Source: Maccoyibacter intestinihominis (GTDB taxonomy: Bacteria; Bacillota; Clostridia; Lachnospirales; Lachnospiraceae). From it: a DNA stretch of 64,000 nt. Made by a program: the position numbers and the translations under genes. Position 1 is the stretch's first letter. Each line of letters starts with the position of its first letter. The stretch spans positions 124,001-188,000 of the forward strand of contig NZ_JBBMEX010000002.1 in NCBI RefSeq assembly GCF_040096355.1, in the 5' to 3' direction. Of this stretch, positions 33,261-42,622 are shown one piece after another. The notes beneath the pieces are model-generated. The model was given only the letters and a program-made list of their open reading frames with translations. It searched no databases and was not told the DNA's origin.

Positions 33261-35039
33261 ATGAAAATCAAAAAAGTACAAAGTGTATGTCTTATTCTGG
33301 CATGTGTAGTAGCAACAGGACTTATAGGGTGTGGGAAAACAGATGAAACACCAAAGAAACACGAAGCAATTACTTTTATGGCTCCTTATTTGGATATAGA
33401 CAGCTTCATAGAAGAAGTACACAAAACCTATCCGGAGATTGAACTGGAAGTTGTTCCGTACAGCGGAGCAAATACAACAACCTATCTGCAGAATATGTTA
33501 GAGGCGGATGATCTTCCGGACATCTGCACACAAACTTTTTATAAGCCAGATGTGGTGGATGTCAGTGATAAGATGATTGATCTCTCTGGATACGATTTTA
33601 CAGATAATTATGTGGAATCACGCCTGAAAGAGGTATCCGATGAGGGGGCACTTTATATGCTTCCATCTTTGTACAACTGTTATGGAATCACTTATAATAA
33701 AACACTGCTTGAGAAAAATGGATGGAAGCTGCCAACATCTTTTACAGAGCTTGAAGAACTTGCAGACAAAGCAAAAGAAGCAGGAGTTACGTTATGTATG
33801 GCACAGATTCAGTACCCTGGTTCCGCCTTTCAGTATGTATGTAATATTGCGGATGCGGGATTCCTTAGTACCATGTCTGGAAAGCAGTGGCAGAAAGATT
33901 ACCTGTCAGGAAAGGCAAATGTAAGCAATACACCAGGCATGATGGAAAGTATGGAATATATCCAAAAATGGAAAGACCTTGGGATGCTTGACTGTAGCAA
34001 TAGTGATCCGGCAGATGATGGCAAAACAAGAGAAGCTTTTATAAAAGGAAACTCGCTGTTTCTATTGGGACCACAGAATGGCATTATGGACGCAGAAGAT
34101 ACAACGGACAAATTTGGTCTGATGCCATATCTGTCTGAAGACGGAAGCAGGAATGTGTTTATTTTAAATGTAAACCGTTTTTATGGATTGAGTAAAAAGC
34201 TGGAGAATAATCCTGAAAAACTGGAAGATGCATTAAAAGTCATGAAGGTGCTGTCTACGGTAGAAGGAACCAGCGCCCTGTATCCGGATAGCACATTAAA
34301 AGCAGGATTACTTCCTTTCAAAGATGCAAAGGCGGATGAAACCTTCTATGCAGATATTTCAGATATGATCAATGCAGGGAATACGACACCGTTTATTTAT
34401 TCCGGATGGGAAAATACGATTGTAAATACCGGAACAAAAATGCTGGAATTCATGCAGGATCAGGCATCAATAAAGGATGTGGCAGACCAGCTGGATGAGG
34501 ATCAGAACAGCGTGGTAAATAACCAGCCGGAAGTGATCACAACAGCCACAGAGGAAATCTCACAGGAAAGCTGTGCAAAGCTGGTGGGCAGATGTTTTGC
34601 CGAGGCGACCGGAAGTGACATTGCTCTTATATCCCTTGGAACATGGGTCAGTGGAAATAGCACGAACCAGAACAATGATGGCGTGAGCGGAAAACTGTAT
34701 GCAAAGAATATTACAGATTATGATGTCTGTACCATTCTTCCGACTGGCTGGTCACGGACGATTAATACAATCAGACTGACAGGAAAACAGATTCAGGCAT
34801 TGTATGAAGAAGGTTATGATGCAGTTGGTACAGGCAAAAATTATCCATATATGCTGGTAAATCCTGAAAATCTGAAACTGGAGGAAGGAAAGACTTATCA
34901 GGTCGCAATTTCCGGAATCAGTGAAAAACTGGCATCAGAAACAGAAGTGACAGACAGTGGTATTGTAGGCCTGGATGCGGCAAAAGACTTTTTGGGGCAA
35001 TTTAAGACTTTAAGTGAAGCAGACGCTGAATGGAAATAA
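33261..35039 (+). CDS. Solute-binding lipoprotein fused to 5'-nucleotidase-C-like domain
   Basis: 592 residues from ATG 33261; a frame opening at 33177 lies in the riboswitch and is rejected. The signal ends in ATGLIGC (lipid-modified Cys ~24). The first ~410 residues are a family 1 extracellular solute-binding protein (sugar-type: FTELEELADKAKEAGVTL, WKDLGMLDCSN, AFIKGNSLFLLGPQN). The last ~150 residues resemble the C-terminal domain of 5'-nucleotidases (GWSRTINTIRLTGKQIQALY, LVNPENLKLEEGKTYQVAI) without the metallophosphatase domain. With no permease nearby and a kinase next, a sensory role feeding the kinase is likely (inference). Confidence 0.82.
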   Translation: MKIKKVQSVCLILACVVATGLIGCGKTDETPKKHEAITFMAPYLDIDSFIEEVHKTYPEIELEVVPYSGANTTTYLQNMLEADDLPDICTQTFYKPDVVDVSDKMIDLSGYDFTDNYVESRLKEVSDEGALYMLPSLYNCYGITYNKTLLEKNGWKLPTSFTELEELADKAKEAGVTLCMAQIQYPGSAFQYVCNIADAGFLSTMSGKQWQKDYLSGKANVSNTPGMMESMEYIQKWKDLGMLDCSNSDPADDGKTREAFIKGNSLFLLGPQNGIMDAEDTTDKFGLMPYLSEDGSRNVFILNVNRFYGLSKKLENNPEKLEDALKVMKVLSTVEGTSALYPDSTLKAGLLPFKDAKADETFYADISDMINAGNTTPFIYSGWENTIVNTGTKMLEFMQDQASIKDVADQLDEDQNSVVNNQPEVITTATEEISQESCAKLVGRCFAEATGSDIALISLGTWVSGNSTNQNNDGVSGKLYAKNITDYDVCTILPTGWSRTINTIRLTGKQIQALYEEGYDAVGTGKNYPYMLVNPENLKLEEGKTYQVAISGISEKLASETEVTDSGIVGLDAAKDFLGQFKTLSEADAEWK

Positions 35040-35052
35040 GCGGAGGGGAAGG

Positions 35053-37365
35053 ATGCAGAAGGCAAAGAGTTACCGGAACTTAATATTGGGCTGCTGTATG
35101 GCTGGCGGAGCGATGCTTCTTGCATTCTTTTTCCTGTATCATACTTATATCCAGGATATTATCTATGAGGAACGATTAAACCAGATGGAAGAGATTACCC
35201 ATCAGATGTTTCAAAATCTGGAGGATGTAATCGATTCCCACTGGGACCGGGTAACGGAAGAATGTAATTATCTGAAAGATGCAAATATACAGACTACAGA
35301 TGAGCTATGCAGACATATGAAAAAGAAATATGAATTATCAGCATATGCAGATCATAAGATCATGTTGATGGCAGTGGATTCAGAAGGCGGATATTATACA
35401 GAATCCGGAAACAGGGGACTTTTCCGGGATCTGGATTATTTTGAAGAAAATCCTGAAAAGATCAGTTTTGTTTTTGATTCTATGACGGACAACCAGTCAA
35501 AGATGATATTTCTGAATCGTCTGCAGGAACCCATAGATCTTCAGAATGGAGAAAAGAAAACTTCAATTCTCTATTTTGGAATTGTTCAGGACATGGAACA
35601 GCTGAATCCTTATTTTAACTGCGAGGCATATGATGGAAACAACAGTGTGTATGTACTGGATGATAATGGATTTAAATTGTTTAATAGCAATCAAGTAGAA
35701 CTAATCAAGGGACATAATGTTTTTTCTGTTTTACAGAACATGAAGTATCTTCACAATTCTTCCTTTGAGAAAACAAAGGCGAAACTGGAAGAAAAAGGCT
35801 GCAGTTATTCTAATGCAGTTCTGGATGGAACAGAATATTTTTACGGGTTAAAAAGAATGGAAAATGCCGAATGGACCCTTATCTTTCTGGTTCCGGCAGA
35901 ATATGTTGCTACGAATACCTTAAAACTTGTCAATTTTGTTACGATAGTTATCGTTATCTTTACGGTTATCGCAGCTGTCTGCGTTATGCTGGGAATTTCT
36001 TTTATTATGCGTAGAAATCAACAGGAAGCGATTCGTGTGGAGCGGGAAAATAATGCGAGACTGGAAACAGTGAATACAGAACTGCGGCAGGCAAAAAAAG
36101 CGGCAGAGGAAGCTTTTCAGGTGGCAGAGGAAGCGAACAGATCCAAGAGTAGTTTTCTTGCCAATATGTCTCACGATATACGTACTCCTATGAATGCAAT
36201 CATTGGTATTACGTCATTGGTCCGACATGATGCCGCTGATAAAGGCAAGGTAATAGAGTATGCAGATAAAATAGATATTTCATCACAGCATCTGTTAGGA
36301 ATTATTAATGATGTTTTGGATATGAGTAAGATTGAGGCAAGAAAAACAGTCTTCAAGTATTCTGACTTTTCTATTCTGGATTTTATTCAGGAACTTGACA
36401 CTATATTTCATTCTCAAATATATGAAAAGCATCAGACCTTTACAATTATAAAAGAAAATATCAAGCATGAGTGGGTGAATGGGGATCAGGTTCATTTGAT
36501 GCAGATTTTCAGTAATCTGCTGTCTAATGCCATAAAATATACGCAGGAGGGTGGAAAAATTCAGCTTCTGGTAGAAGAATGTGAGACAAAGTCATCTGTC
36601 TATGCAAAGTACCGTTTCTTAATTAGCGATAATGGATTGGGAATGTCGGCAGATTTCAAGGATACAATTTTTGATGCGTTTACCCGTGCGGAAAGTTCCC
36701 TTACAAACAAAATACAGGGAACCGGACTTGGAATGGCTATTACTAAGAACCTGGTTGAGGCAATGGGAGGTACCATTGATGTGGACAGTGAATTGGGACA
36801 GGGAAGCTGTTTTGAGGTTCTCATGGATCTGAAAATTGCAGAGGATAGAACGGTTGCTCTGGCGGCACAAGAAGAAACAGATGAGCAGGATGGTAATATC
36901 CTTCAAGGAATGAGATTCCTGTGTGCAGAGGATAATGAGCTGAACGCAGAGATCCTGACGGAACTGTTAAAGATTGAAGGTGCGGAATGTACCATCTGTG
37001 AAAATGGCGAAGAGATTTTGAAAGCATTTGAACAGTCTGCTCCAGGTGATTATGACATGATTCTAATGGATGTGCAGATGCCTGTTATGAATGGTTATGA
37101 GGCAACGAAGGCAATCCGCAGAAGTTCCCATAAACTGGCAAAAACGATTCCGATTATTGCCATGACTGCCAACGCATTCTCAGAAGACATTCAGCATTCC
37201 CTTGCGGCTGGCATGAATGCACATGTTTCAAAACCGGTTGAGATGAAGGTGCTGGAAAAGACGATCAGAAGCATAAAATCTGGTGGGGGGGTACCGAACC
37301 GCAGGTCACTGTACAGTGACGAATGGAAAGTAACCGGACATAGAAGAATCAAAAAGGATAGTTAG
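35053..37365 (+). CDS. Hybrid sensor histidine kinase with receiver domain
   Basis: 770 residues from ATG 35053 (GGAGGGG upstream). An N-terminal membrane helix, a ~260-residue extracellular sensor of Cache-like character and a second helix (~300-325) are followed by a coiled linker. HisKA follows with phospho-acceptor His374 (LANMSHDIRTPMNA), HATPase_c with DNGLGMSADF and GTGLGMAITKNLVEAMGG, and a receiver with Asp673 (MILMDVQMPVMNGYEA). It probably reads ligands via the preceding lipoprotein and passes phosphate to the Hpt protein at 40393. Confidence 0.93.
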   Translation: MQKAKSYRNLILGCCMAGGAMLLAFFFLYHTYIQDIIYEERLNQMEEITHQMFQNLEDVIDSHWDRVTEECNYLKDANIQTTDELCRHMKKKYELSAYADHKIMLMAVDSEGGYYTESGNRGLFRDLDYFEENPEKISFVFDSMTDNQSKMIFLNRLQEPIDLQNGEKKTSILYFGIVQDMEQLNPYFNCEAYDGNNSVYVLDDNGFKLFNSNQVELIKGHNVFSVLQNMKYLHNSSFEKTKAKLEEKGCSYSNAVLDGTEYFYGLKRMENAEWTLIFLVPAEYVATNTLKLVNFVTIVIVIFTVIAAVCVMLGISFIMRRNQQEAIRVERENNARLETVNTELRQAKKAAEEAFQVAEEANRSKSSFLANMSHDIRTPMNAIIGITSLVRHDAADKGKVIEYADKIDISSQHLLGIINDVLDMSKIEARKTVFKYSDFSILDFIQELDTIFHSQIYEKHQTFTIIKENIKHEWVNGDQVHLMQIFSNLLSNAIKYTQEGGKIQLLVEECETKSSVYAKYRFLISDNGLGMSADFKDTIFDAFTRAESSLTNKIQGTGLGMAITKNLVEAMGGTIDVDSELGQGSCFEVLMDLKIAEDRTVALAAQEETDEQDGNILQGMRFLCAEDNELNAEILTELLKIEGAECTICENGEEILKAFEQSAPGDYDMILMDVQMPVMNGYEATKAIRRSSHKLAKTIPIIAMTANAFSEDIQHSLAAGMNAHVSKPVEMKVLEKTIRSIKSGGGVPNRRSLYSDEWKVTGHRRIKKDS

Positions 37366-37378
37366 GGATGGACAGAAA

Positions 37379-38194
37379 ATGAAAGGAAAAAGAGTGATTG
37401 CAGGCATTCTGCTTGCGGGAATTTTAGCAGTCACCCTGGCAGGGTGTAAAAACACAGATAACACGAAAGAAGAAACCGAAAAGCCTGTTATTACCCTCGG
37501 CAGTGACAACTATCCACCATACAATTATCTGAATGAGGATGGTGTACCGACGGGAATCGATGTAGAACTGGCTACAGAAGCTTTCAAAAGAATGGGATAT
37601 CAGGTGGACGTTGTCCAGATCAACTGGGAGAAGAAAAAAGAACTGGTGGAGAGCGGAGAGATTGACTGTATCATGGGCTGCTTTTCCATGGAAGGACGCC
37701 TTGATGATTACCGCTGGGCGGGACCATATATAGCAAGCCGTCAGGTGGTTGCTGTAAATGAGAATAGTGATATCTATAAACTGAGTGATCTGGAGGGTAA
37801 GAACCTGGCTGTTCAGTCCACAACCAAACCGGAAGGCATCTTTCTGAACCGGACGGATGAGAGAATCCCAAAGCTGGGCAATCTGATCAGCCTGGGACAC
37901 AGGGAGCTGATCTATACATTTCTGGGAAAAGGATATGTAGATGCAGTTGCAGTACACGAGGAATCTGTTGTCCAGTATATGAAGGATTATGACGCAAGCT
38001 TTCGTATCCTGGAAGAACCTTTGATGATCACTGGAATAGGTGTTGCTTTTGCAAAAGATGATGACAGAGGAATCTGTGAGCAGATGAGCCAGACGCTGGA
38101 AGAAATGCGTCAGGATGGCACATCCCTGAAAATTATTGAAAAATATCTGGATGATCCCCAGAAGTATCTGGAGGTGGATGATTTTGGGTATTAA
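37379..38194 (+). CDS. Family 3 solute-binding lipoprotein
   Basis: 271 residues. The signal peptide ends in LAVTLAGC (lipid-modified). ITLGSDNYPPYNYLNEDGVP, GIDVELATEAFKRMGY, ESGEIDCIMGCFSM and LAVQSTTKPE are typical of the amino-acid-binding SBP_bac_3 family. It has no ABC partners and is sandwiched between two hybrid kinases, so it likely senses an amino acid or similar ligand for the kinase that follows. The end overlaps the start of that kinase. Confidence 0.88.
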   Translation: MKGKRVIAGILLAGILAVTLAGCKNTDNTKEETEKPVITLGSDNYPPYNYLNEDGVPTGIDVELATEAFKRMGYQVDVVQINWEKKKELVESGEIDCIMGCFSMEGRLDDYRWAGPYIASRQVVAVNENSDIYKLSDLEGKNLAVQSTTKPEGIFLNRTDERIPKLGNLISLGHRELIYTFLGKGYVDAVAVHEESVVQYMKDYDASFRILEEPLMITGIGVAFAKDDDRGICEQMSQTLEEMRQDGTSLKIIEKYLDDPQKYLEVDDFGY

Positions 38195-40340
38195 GAGAAA
38201 GAAAAGAGAAAAACGAATCCAGCTGTTCGGTGCTCTGATTGGAATCTGTGTGGCTGTAGTATCTCTGTGTTATTTCTTTCACGCAGAAAAAGCAGAAGCA
38301 GAGAAAAGAATGGTAGAGATTGTAAACTATGTGAAAGTGCAGTGTTCCACCTACACTCATTATAATGAATCTTCGGAATCCAAAAGTCTTCTCCGTGCGA
38401 TTGAAAGTGCCAGACAGATGAGTACGAATATCGATATGGAAATAGAAAACAGCGGTCAGCTAAGCCGGGATTTCCTGAAGGAAAACCTGCAGACTCTATG
38501 GGTGGATGGTATCATTGTACTGGATGCAGAAGGAAAGACGGACTGTGAATACAGCACGGATGAGTCTCTGGCTAATGAGATTACGGAGTATCTGCAAAAA
38601 GAAATTATCATGAATTTTGCCGGATATGAAGAAAGAAGCTATTCGGAACGGTTTACCAGGGAAGACGGGTCACATATCGACATTGCAGCCTGCGCCAGAA
38701 AAGATGCACCGGGTATCGTTGCAATCTATTATTACACATCTCCTGAATTTGCCAGAAACTATACGCTGACGATACAGGGGCTTTTAAATGGTTATAGTAT
38801 CCAGAAAGATGGAACGATTATTGTTGCAGACGACGGAATCGTTGTTGCCAGCAATAATGAGAGCCTGTTGGGGCAGAATACGGCTGGCAACGAGGTTGTT
38901 CAGGCAATGAAAAAGCATACAGACAGTCAGCACATTTATCATTTTAAGAAGGAAGGAACCGGATGTTACGGAATCATGCTGAAGCAGCGGGATTATTATA
39001 TCTATGCGTATCTTCCGGATACGGAAGTGTTTCATAACCTTCCATTAAGTGTAGCAGGTGTTATTTTTCTTTATTTTCTGATATTCAGTATATTTTTGTT
39101 CTGGGGTCACAGAACCAATCAGGCACATCAGAAACAGGAGCAGGAAAAAGATGAAAAATATAAAGCAGAACTTCTGACAGCAGCAAAAAAGGCAGAAGCC
39201 GCCAATGAGGCAAAAACAGAGTTTCTTCAGCGGATGAGCCATGATATCAGGACTCCGATTAATGGAATCTACGGTTTGATCAATATGGCAGACCATTATG
39301 CAGATGATATGGAGAAGCAGAAGGAATACAGAACAAAGGTTAAAGCGGCAGCCAATTTGTTGCTGGAACTGGTAAATGATGTTCTGGACATGGGTAAGCT
39401 GGAATCCGGTGAAGTTGTTCTGGAAGAGAGTCCATTTAATCTGAGCAAAATTTCTGAGGAAGTGCTTGTTGTGATCGAACAGATTGCTGCAGAACAGAAT
39501 ATCCGGATTGTATGGGAGAAAAAAGAAATCATACACCGTGATCTTATTGGAAGCCCGGGGTATGTGAAACGTGTGATGATGAATATCCTGTCCAATGCGG
39601 TGAGATATAACAGAGAAAACGGACATATCTATATCAGCTGTATGGAAATCCCATCCGAACAGCCGGAAATGACGACGATGGAATTTGTCTGTCGGGATAC
39701 AGGAATCGGAATGACTGAGGAGTTCCAGAAATATATTTTTGAACCATTTGCACAGGAACATACGGGAAGCCGCACAAAGTTTGCCGGAACCGGACTGGGA
39801 ATGGCCATTTCAAGGAAGCTGGTTGAGAAAATGGGTGGAACCATTACTTTTGAAAGTGAAAAAGGCGTAGGGACGACATTTGTGATCCGGGTTCCATTTA
39901 AAATAGATCCGGATGCGGATAAACGTGAAGAACAGAAGGATGTATCCGAAAAATCTATAAAGGGATTGCATATTCTTCTGGCGGAAGATAATGAGCTGAA
40001 TATGGAAATCGCTGAATTTATGCTTCAGAATGAGGGCGCGGACGTGATCAAAGCGTGGAATGGGCAGGAAGCGGTTGAGCTGTTCAGAAATAGTGAACCT
40101 GGTGAATTTGATGTCATTCTTATGGACATTATGATGCCGGTAATGAATGGTTATGAAGCTACAAAGATGATCAGGTCTCTAGACAGAGAGGATGCAAAGG
40201 AGGTACCGATCATTGCAATGACAGCAAATGCGTTCACGGAGGACAGAATAAGAGCAAAAGCAGCAGGGATGGATGAACATGTTGCTAAGCCAGTTGATGT
40301 GGAATTACTGATAAAAGTAATTCATAAATTGGTGAAATAA
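38178..40340 (+). CDS. Second hybrid sensor histidine kinase with receiver domain
   Basis: About 720 residues. ATG 38178 or TTG 38184 are both behind GGAGGTGG; an upstream Met at 38136 lies deep in the preceding gene. An N-terminal membrane helix (FGALIGICVAVVSLCYFFHA), a ~260-residue extracellular sensor, and a second helix (IFLYFLIFSIFLFWG) come first. Then HisKA with His355 (RMSHDIRTPINGIYG), HATPase_c (GTGLGMAISRKLVEKMGG) and a receiver with Asp650 (VILMDIMMPVMNGYEA). It is close to the kinase at 35053 in the cytoplasmic half, suggesting duplication with a changed sensor. Confidence 0.92.
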   Translation: MILGIKRKKREKRIQLFGALIGICVAVVSLCYFFHAEKAEAEKRMVEIVNYVKVQCSTYTHYNESSESKSLLRAIESARQMSTNIDMEIENSGQLSRDFLKENLQTLWVDGIIVLDAEGKTDCEYSTDESLANEITEYLQKEIIMNFAGYEERSYSERFTREDGSHIDIAACARKDAPGIVAIYYYTSPEFARNYTLTIQGLLNGYSIQKDGTIIVADDGIVVASNNESLLGQNTAGNEVVQAMKKHTDSQHIYHFKKEGTGCYGIMLKQRDYYIYAYLPDTEVFHNLPLSVAGVIFLYFLIFSIFLFWGHRTNQAHQKQEQEKDEKYKAELLTAAKKAEAANEAKTEFLQRMSHDIRTPINGIYGLINMADHYADDMEKQKEYRTKVKAAANLLLELVNDVLDMGKLESGEVVLEESPFNLSKISEEVLVVIEQIAAEQNIRIVWEKKEIIHRDLIGSPGYVKRVMMNILSNAVRYNRENGHIYISCMEIPSEQPEMTTMEFVCRDTGIGMTEEFQKYIFEPFAQEHTGSRTKFAGTGLGMAISRKLVEKMGGTITFESEKGVGTTFVIRVPFKIDPDADKREEQKDVSEKSIKGLHILLAEDNELNMEIAEFMLQNEGADVIKAWNGQEAVELFRNSEPGEFDVILMDIMMPVMNGYEATKMIRSLDREDAKEVPIIAMTANAFTEDRIRAKAAGMDEHVAKPVDVELLIKVIHKLVK

Positions 40341-40392
40341 TGGATACGACAGTGTCAAATAAGCGGTGAAATATAGGCAGGAGGATTAAAAT

Positions 40393-40746
40393 ATGACAAT
40401 GCAAGAGTGTTATGAAGCTATTGGAGGAAACTATGAAGCTGTCTTGGGACGCCTTCACAGCGAAGCACTGATTCGGAGATTTGCATTAAAGTTCCTTGAA
40501 GATCAGAGTTATATACAGTTAAAACAGGCATTGGAAAATAAAAATTATGAAGATGCTTTCCGCGGTGCACACACACTGAAAGGGGTGTGTCAGAATCTTT
40601 CATTTGATCGTCTGTATGAGGTTAGTAACGATTTAACAGAACTTTTGAGAGATAGGACCGGAGAGCAGCCGGGGATACCAGAAGCTATGAAAAAAGTAAC
40701 AGAAGTATATGAGATGACGATTGAAGAAATAAAGAAGGGAATGTAG
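40393..40746 (+). CDS. Hpt-domain phosphotransfer protein
   Basis: 117 residues, all-alpha. His60 in GAHTLKGVCQNLSF is the phospho-acceptor of the Hpt family. GGAGG precedes the ATG. It follows two hybrid kinases and precedes a receiver/HD-GYP frame, so it should relay phosphate from the kinase receivers to an output receiver. A free-standing Hpt within one operon is consistent with a four-step phosphorelay. Confidence 0.9.
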   Translation: MTMQECYEAIGGNYEAVLGRLHSEALIRRFALKFLEDQSYIQLKQALENKNYEDAFRGAHTLKGVCQNLSFDRLYEVSNDLTELLRDRTGEQPGIPEAMKKVTEVYEMTIEEIKKGM

Positions 40747-40778
40747 CATTAAGCGATGCGAAATTTAACAGGGACATA

Positions 40779-41372
40779 TTGAAGGAGATTCTTGGAGATG
40801 CTTATAACTATCTGGAAGCCGAAAACGGAAATCAGGCAATCCAGATGATAGGAGAAAATATTGGAATTGATCTGATGCTTTTGGATATCAATATGCCACA
40901 GATGAATGGTTTTGAAGTCTTGAAAATAATGAAAAGAAGCCAGTGTATTGCTGAAACTCCTGTAATCATGATATCTTCTGAAGATGCTGTTGATACTATG
41001 CGTAAGGCATATGAGCTGGGAATCACAGATTATATCACACGACCGTTTGATTCTGTGATTGTAAAGAAAAGAGTTCAGAATACCTTGGGCCTCTATATGA
41101 ACCAAAAGCATCTGATAAATGTGGTTTATGATCAGGTTTACGAAAAAGAAGAAAATAATAATATCATGATTCGGATTATGAGTAATATATTGGAATCCCG
41201 TAACAGCGAGAGCAGAGAACACATCCTGCATATAAAAACAGCAACGGAGATGATGCTGAGACAACTGGTAAAAGTAACAGATGCTTATCCTTTGACAGAG
41301 GCAGATATTGCTTTGATTACAACTGCTTCTTCCCTTCATGATATTGGTAAGATCCGTATTCCGGAAGAATAA
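40779..41372 (+). pseudogene. Truncated receiver/HD-GYP response regulator
   Basis: The frame is open from just after the Hpt gene without a proper start (TTG 40779 is the first candidate). The receiver keeps LMLLDINMPQMNGFEVL (phospho-acceptor Asp) but the first strand and acidic pair are damaged (NVALSDAKFNRDIL instead of a VDD motif). A linker helix leads to the start of an HD-GYP domain (ASSLHDIGKIRIPEE), where the frame stops, so the HHE..DGSGYP half is absent. Intact relatives would be phosphorelay-controlled c-di-GMP phosphodiesterases, the fitting output of this riboswitch-controlled operon. Confidence 0.75.
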
Positions 41373-41377
41373 GACAG

Positions 41378-41659
41378 TTGTACACGGAGCTATATAAAGA
41401 GAAGAAAAAGACGAATCCCAAAGCGGACTGTCTGTTGTCTATATGTGATGCATTGGAGATTACTCCCGAACAGCTTTTGACAGGAAAAGGCATTGATCCG
41501 GAATATAAGGATGAAGATGCGAATTATGAAGTAACCAGGTCGGATATTAAGATTTTAAAGCAGATTCACAGCCTTGGAGATGAGCAATATAAAAGACTCA
41601 TGGCGTATATGAAAGCCTTGCAGAAGTTGGAACAGATGGAGAACATGGTGGAGGAATAG
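41378..41659 (+). pseudogene. Fragment of an XRE-type HTH protein
   Basis: 93 codons beginning inside a helix-turn-helix: PKADCLLSICDALEITPEQL is the usual end of an XRE domain, followed by a helical tail (KQIHSLGDEQYKRLMAYMKA). The N-terminal helices are missing, and the fragment starts a few bases after the truncated HD-GYP, which marks a deletion junction. No ribosome binding site is seen. Confidence 0.65.
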
Positions 41660-41661
41660 AG

Positions 41662-42429
41662 ATGGCAAATAAAATAGTTAGGGAAATTATTCACGCAAAA
41701 GGAATTGATATTGGGATTTACACGAAAGATTTTGAAAATGAATATATTTCGTTGACAGATATTGCAAAATATAGAAATGATAATGATCCCAGATTTGTCA
41801 TTCAGAACTGGATGCGAAACAGAAATACAGTTGAGTTTTTGGCTGTTTGGGAAGAACTTCATAATCCAGATTTTAACCGTGTGCAATTCGAGGCGGTTAG
41901 AAGTGAGACAGGATTAAACAGGTTTGTTATGACGCCAACCAAATGGATTGAACAGACCAATGCTATTGGAATAGTGTCAAAAGCAGGCAGATATGGTGGG
42001 GGAACTTATGCACATAGCGATATTGCAATGGCATTTGCTACATGGATTTCTCCGGAATTTCAACTGTATATTATGAAAGATTACCGCAGGTTAAAACAAG
42101 ATGAAAACAGTCGACTTTCATTGGACTGGAACTTGAACAGGGCTTTATCAAAGGTGAACTACTGTATTCACACGGATGCGGTGAAGGAAAATTTGATTCC
42201 ACCAGAGCTGACACCAGAACAGATTGCTTATACATATGCCAGTGAAGCAGATCTTTTAAATGTTGCGTTATTTGGTCAGACTGCAAAGCAATGGAAAAAT
42301 AATAATCCGGGTAAAAAGGGGAATGTGCGTGATGATGCAAATTTAAATCAGTTGTTGGTGTTGGCAAATATGGAAAGTTATAATGCTATTTTAATTGAGG
42401 AGGGGAAATCTCGGGAGTATCCCAAGTAA
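41662..42429 (+). CDS. KilA-N domain protein
   Basis: 255 residues. YISLTDIAKYRNDNDPRFVI, NWMRNRNTVEFLAVWE and GGGTYAHSDIAMAFATWISP are the conserved blocks of the KilA-N DNA-binding domain. It is common in phages and mobile islands and often linked to chromosomal KilA-N/antirepressor modules. GGAGG precedes the start. The last 44 bases overlap an antisense antitoxin-like gene. Its presence marks this patch as accessory DNA. Confidence 0.88.
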   Translation: MANKIVREIIHAKGIDIGIYTKDFENEYISLTDIAKYRNDNDPRFVIQNWMRNRNTVEFLAVWEELHNPDFNRVQFEAVRSETGLNRFVMTPTKWIEQTNAIGIVSKAGRYGGGTYAHSDIAMAFATWISPEFQLYIMKDYRRLKQDENSRLSLDWNLNRALSKVNYCIHTDAVKENLIPPELTPEQIAYTYASEADLLNVALFGQTAKQWKNNNPGKKGNVRDDANLNQLLVLANMESYNAILIEEGKSREYPK

Positions 42430-42550
42430 TTACGCCATTTGATATGGTAACATCTAAAACTTCATTCAATGTAATTCCTGCACTTTTTAATACTTCTTTT
42501 GGCAGTCTGATTCCCTGGCTGTTACCCCATTCTTTTACTTGTGTTTGCAT
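42386..42550 (-). CDS. Truncated AbrB/MazE-family antitoxin
   Basis: A 54-residue frame starting at ATG 42550 with AAGGAG 6 bases upstream. MQTQVKEWGNSQGIRLPKEV and LKSAGITLNEVLDVTI form the swapped-hairpin DNA-binding domain of AbrB/MazE antitoxins. Complete relatives have about 80 residues; here the toxin-binding tail is replaced by WDTPEISPPQLK, read from DNA overlapping the KilA-N gene end, and no toxin gene follows. A palindrome upstream could be its autoregulatory operator. Confidence 0.75.
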   Translation of the reverse strand: MQTQVKEWGNSQGIRLPKEVLKSAGITLNEVLDVTISNGVITWDTPEISPPQLK

Positions 42551-42573
42551 GAAAAAACTCCTTACAGATAGAC

Positions 42574-42592
42574 GTATATACTTAGTATATAC
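42574..42592. promoter_or_regulatory. Palindromic operator upstream of antitoxin-like gene
   Basis: GTATATAC TTA GTATATAC: two copies of a self-complementary octamer 24 bases from the antitoxin start. MazE/AbrB antitoxins bind such repeats. Confidence 0.6.
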
Positions 42593-42622
42593 ACAGAAAA
42601 CAAATTTATCAATACCTTATTA

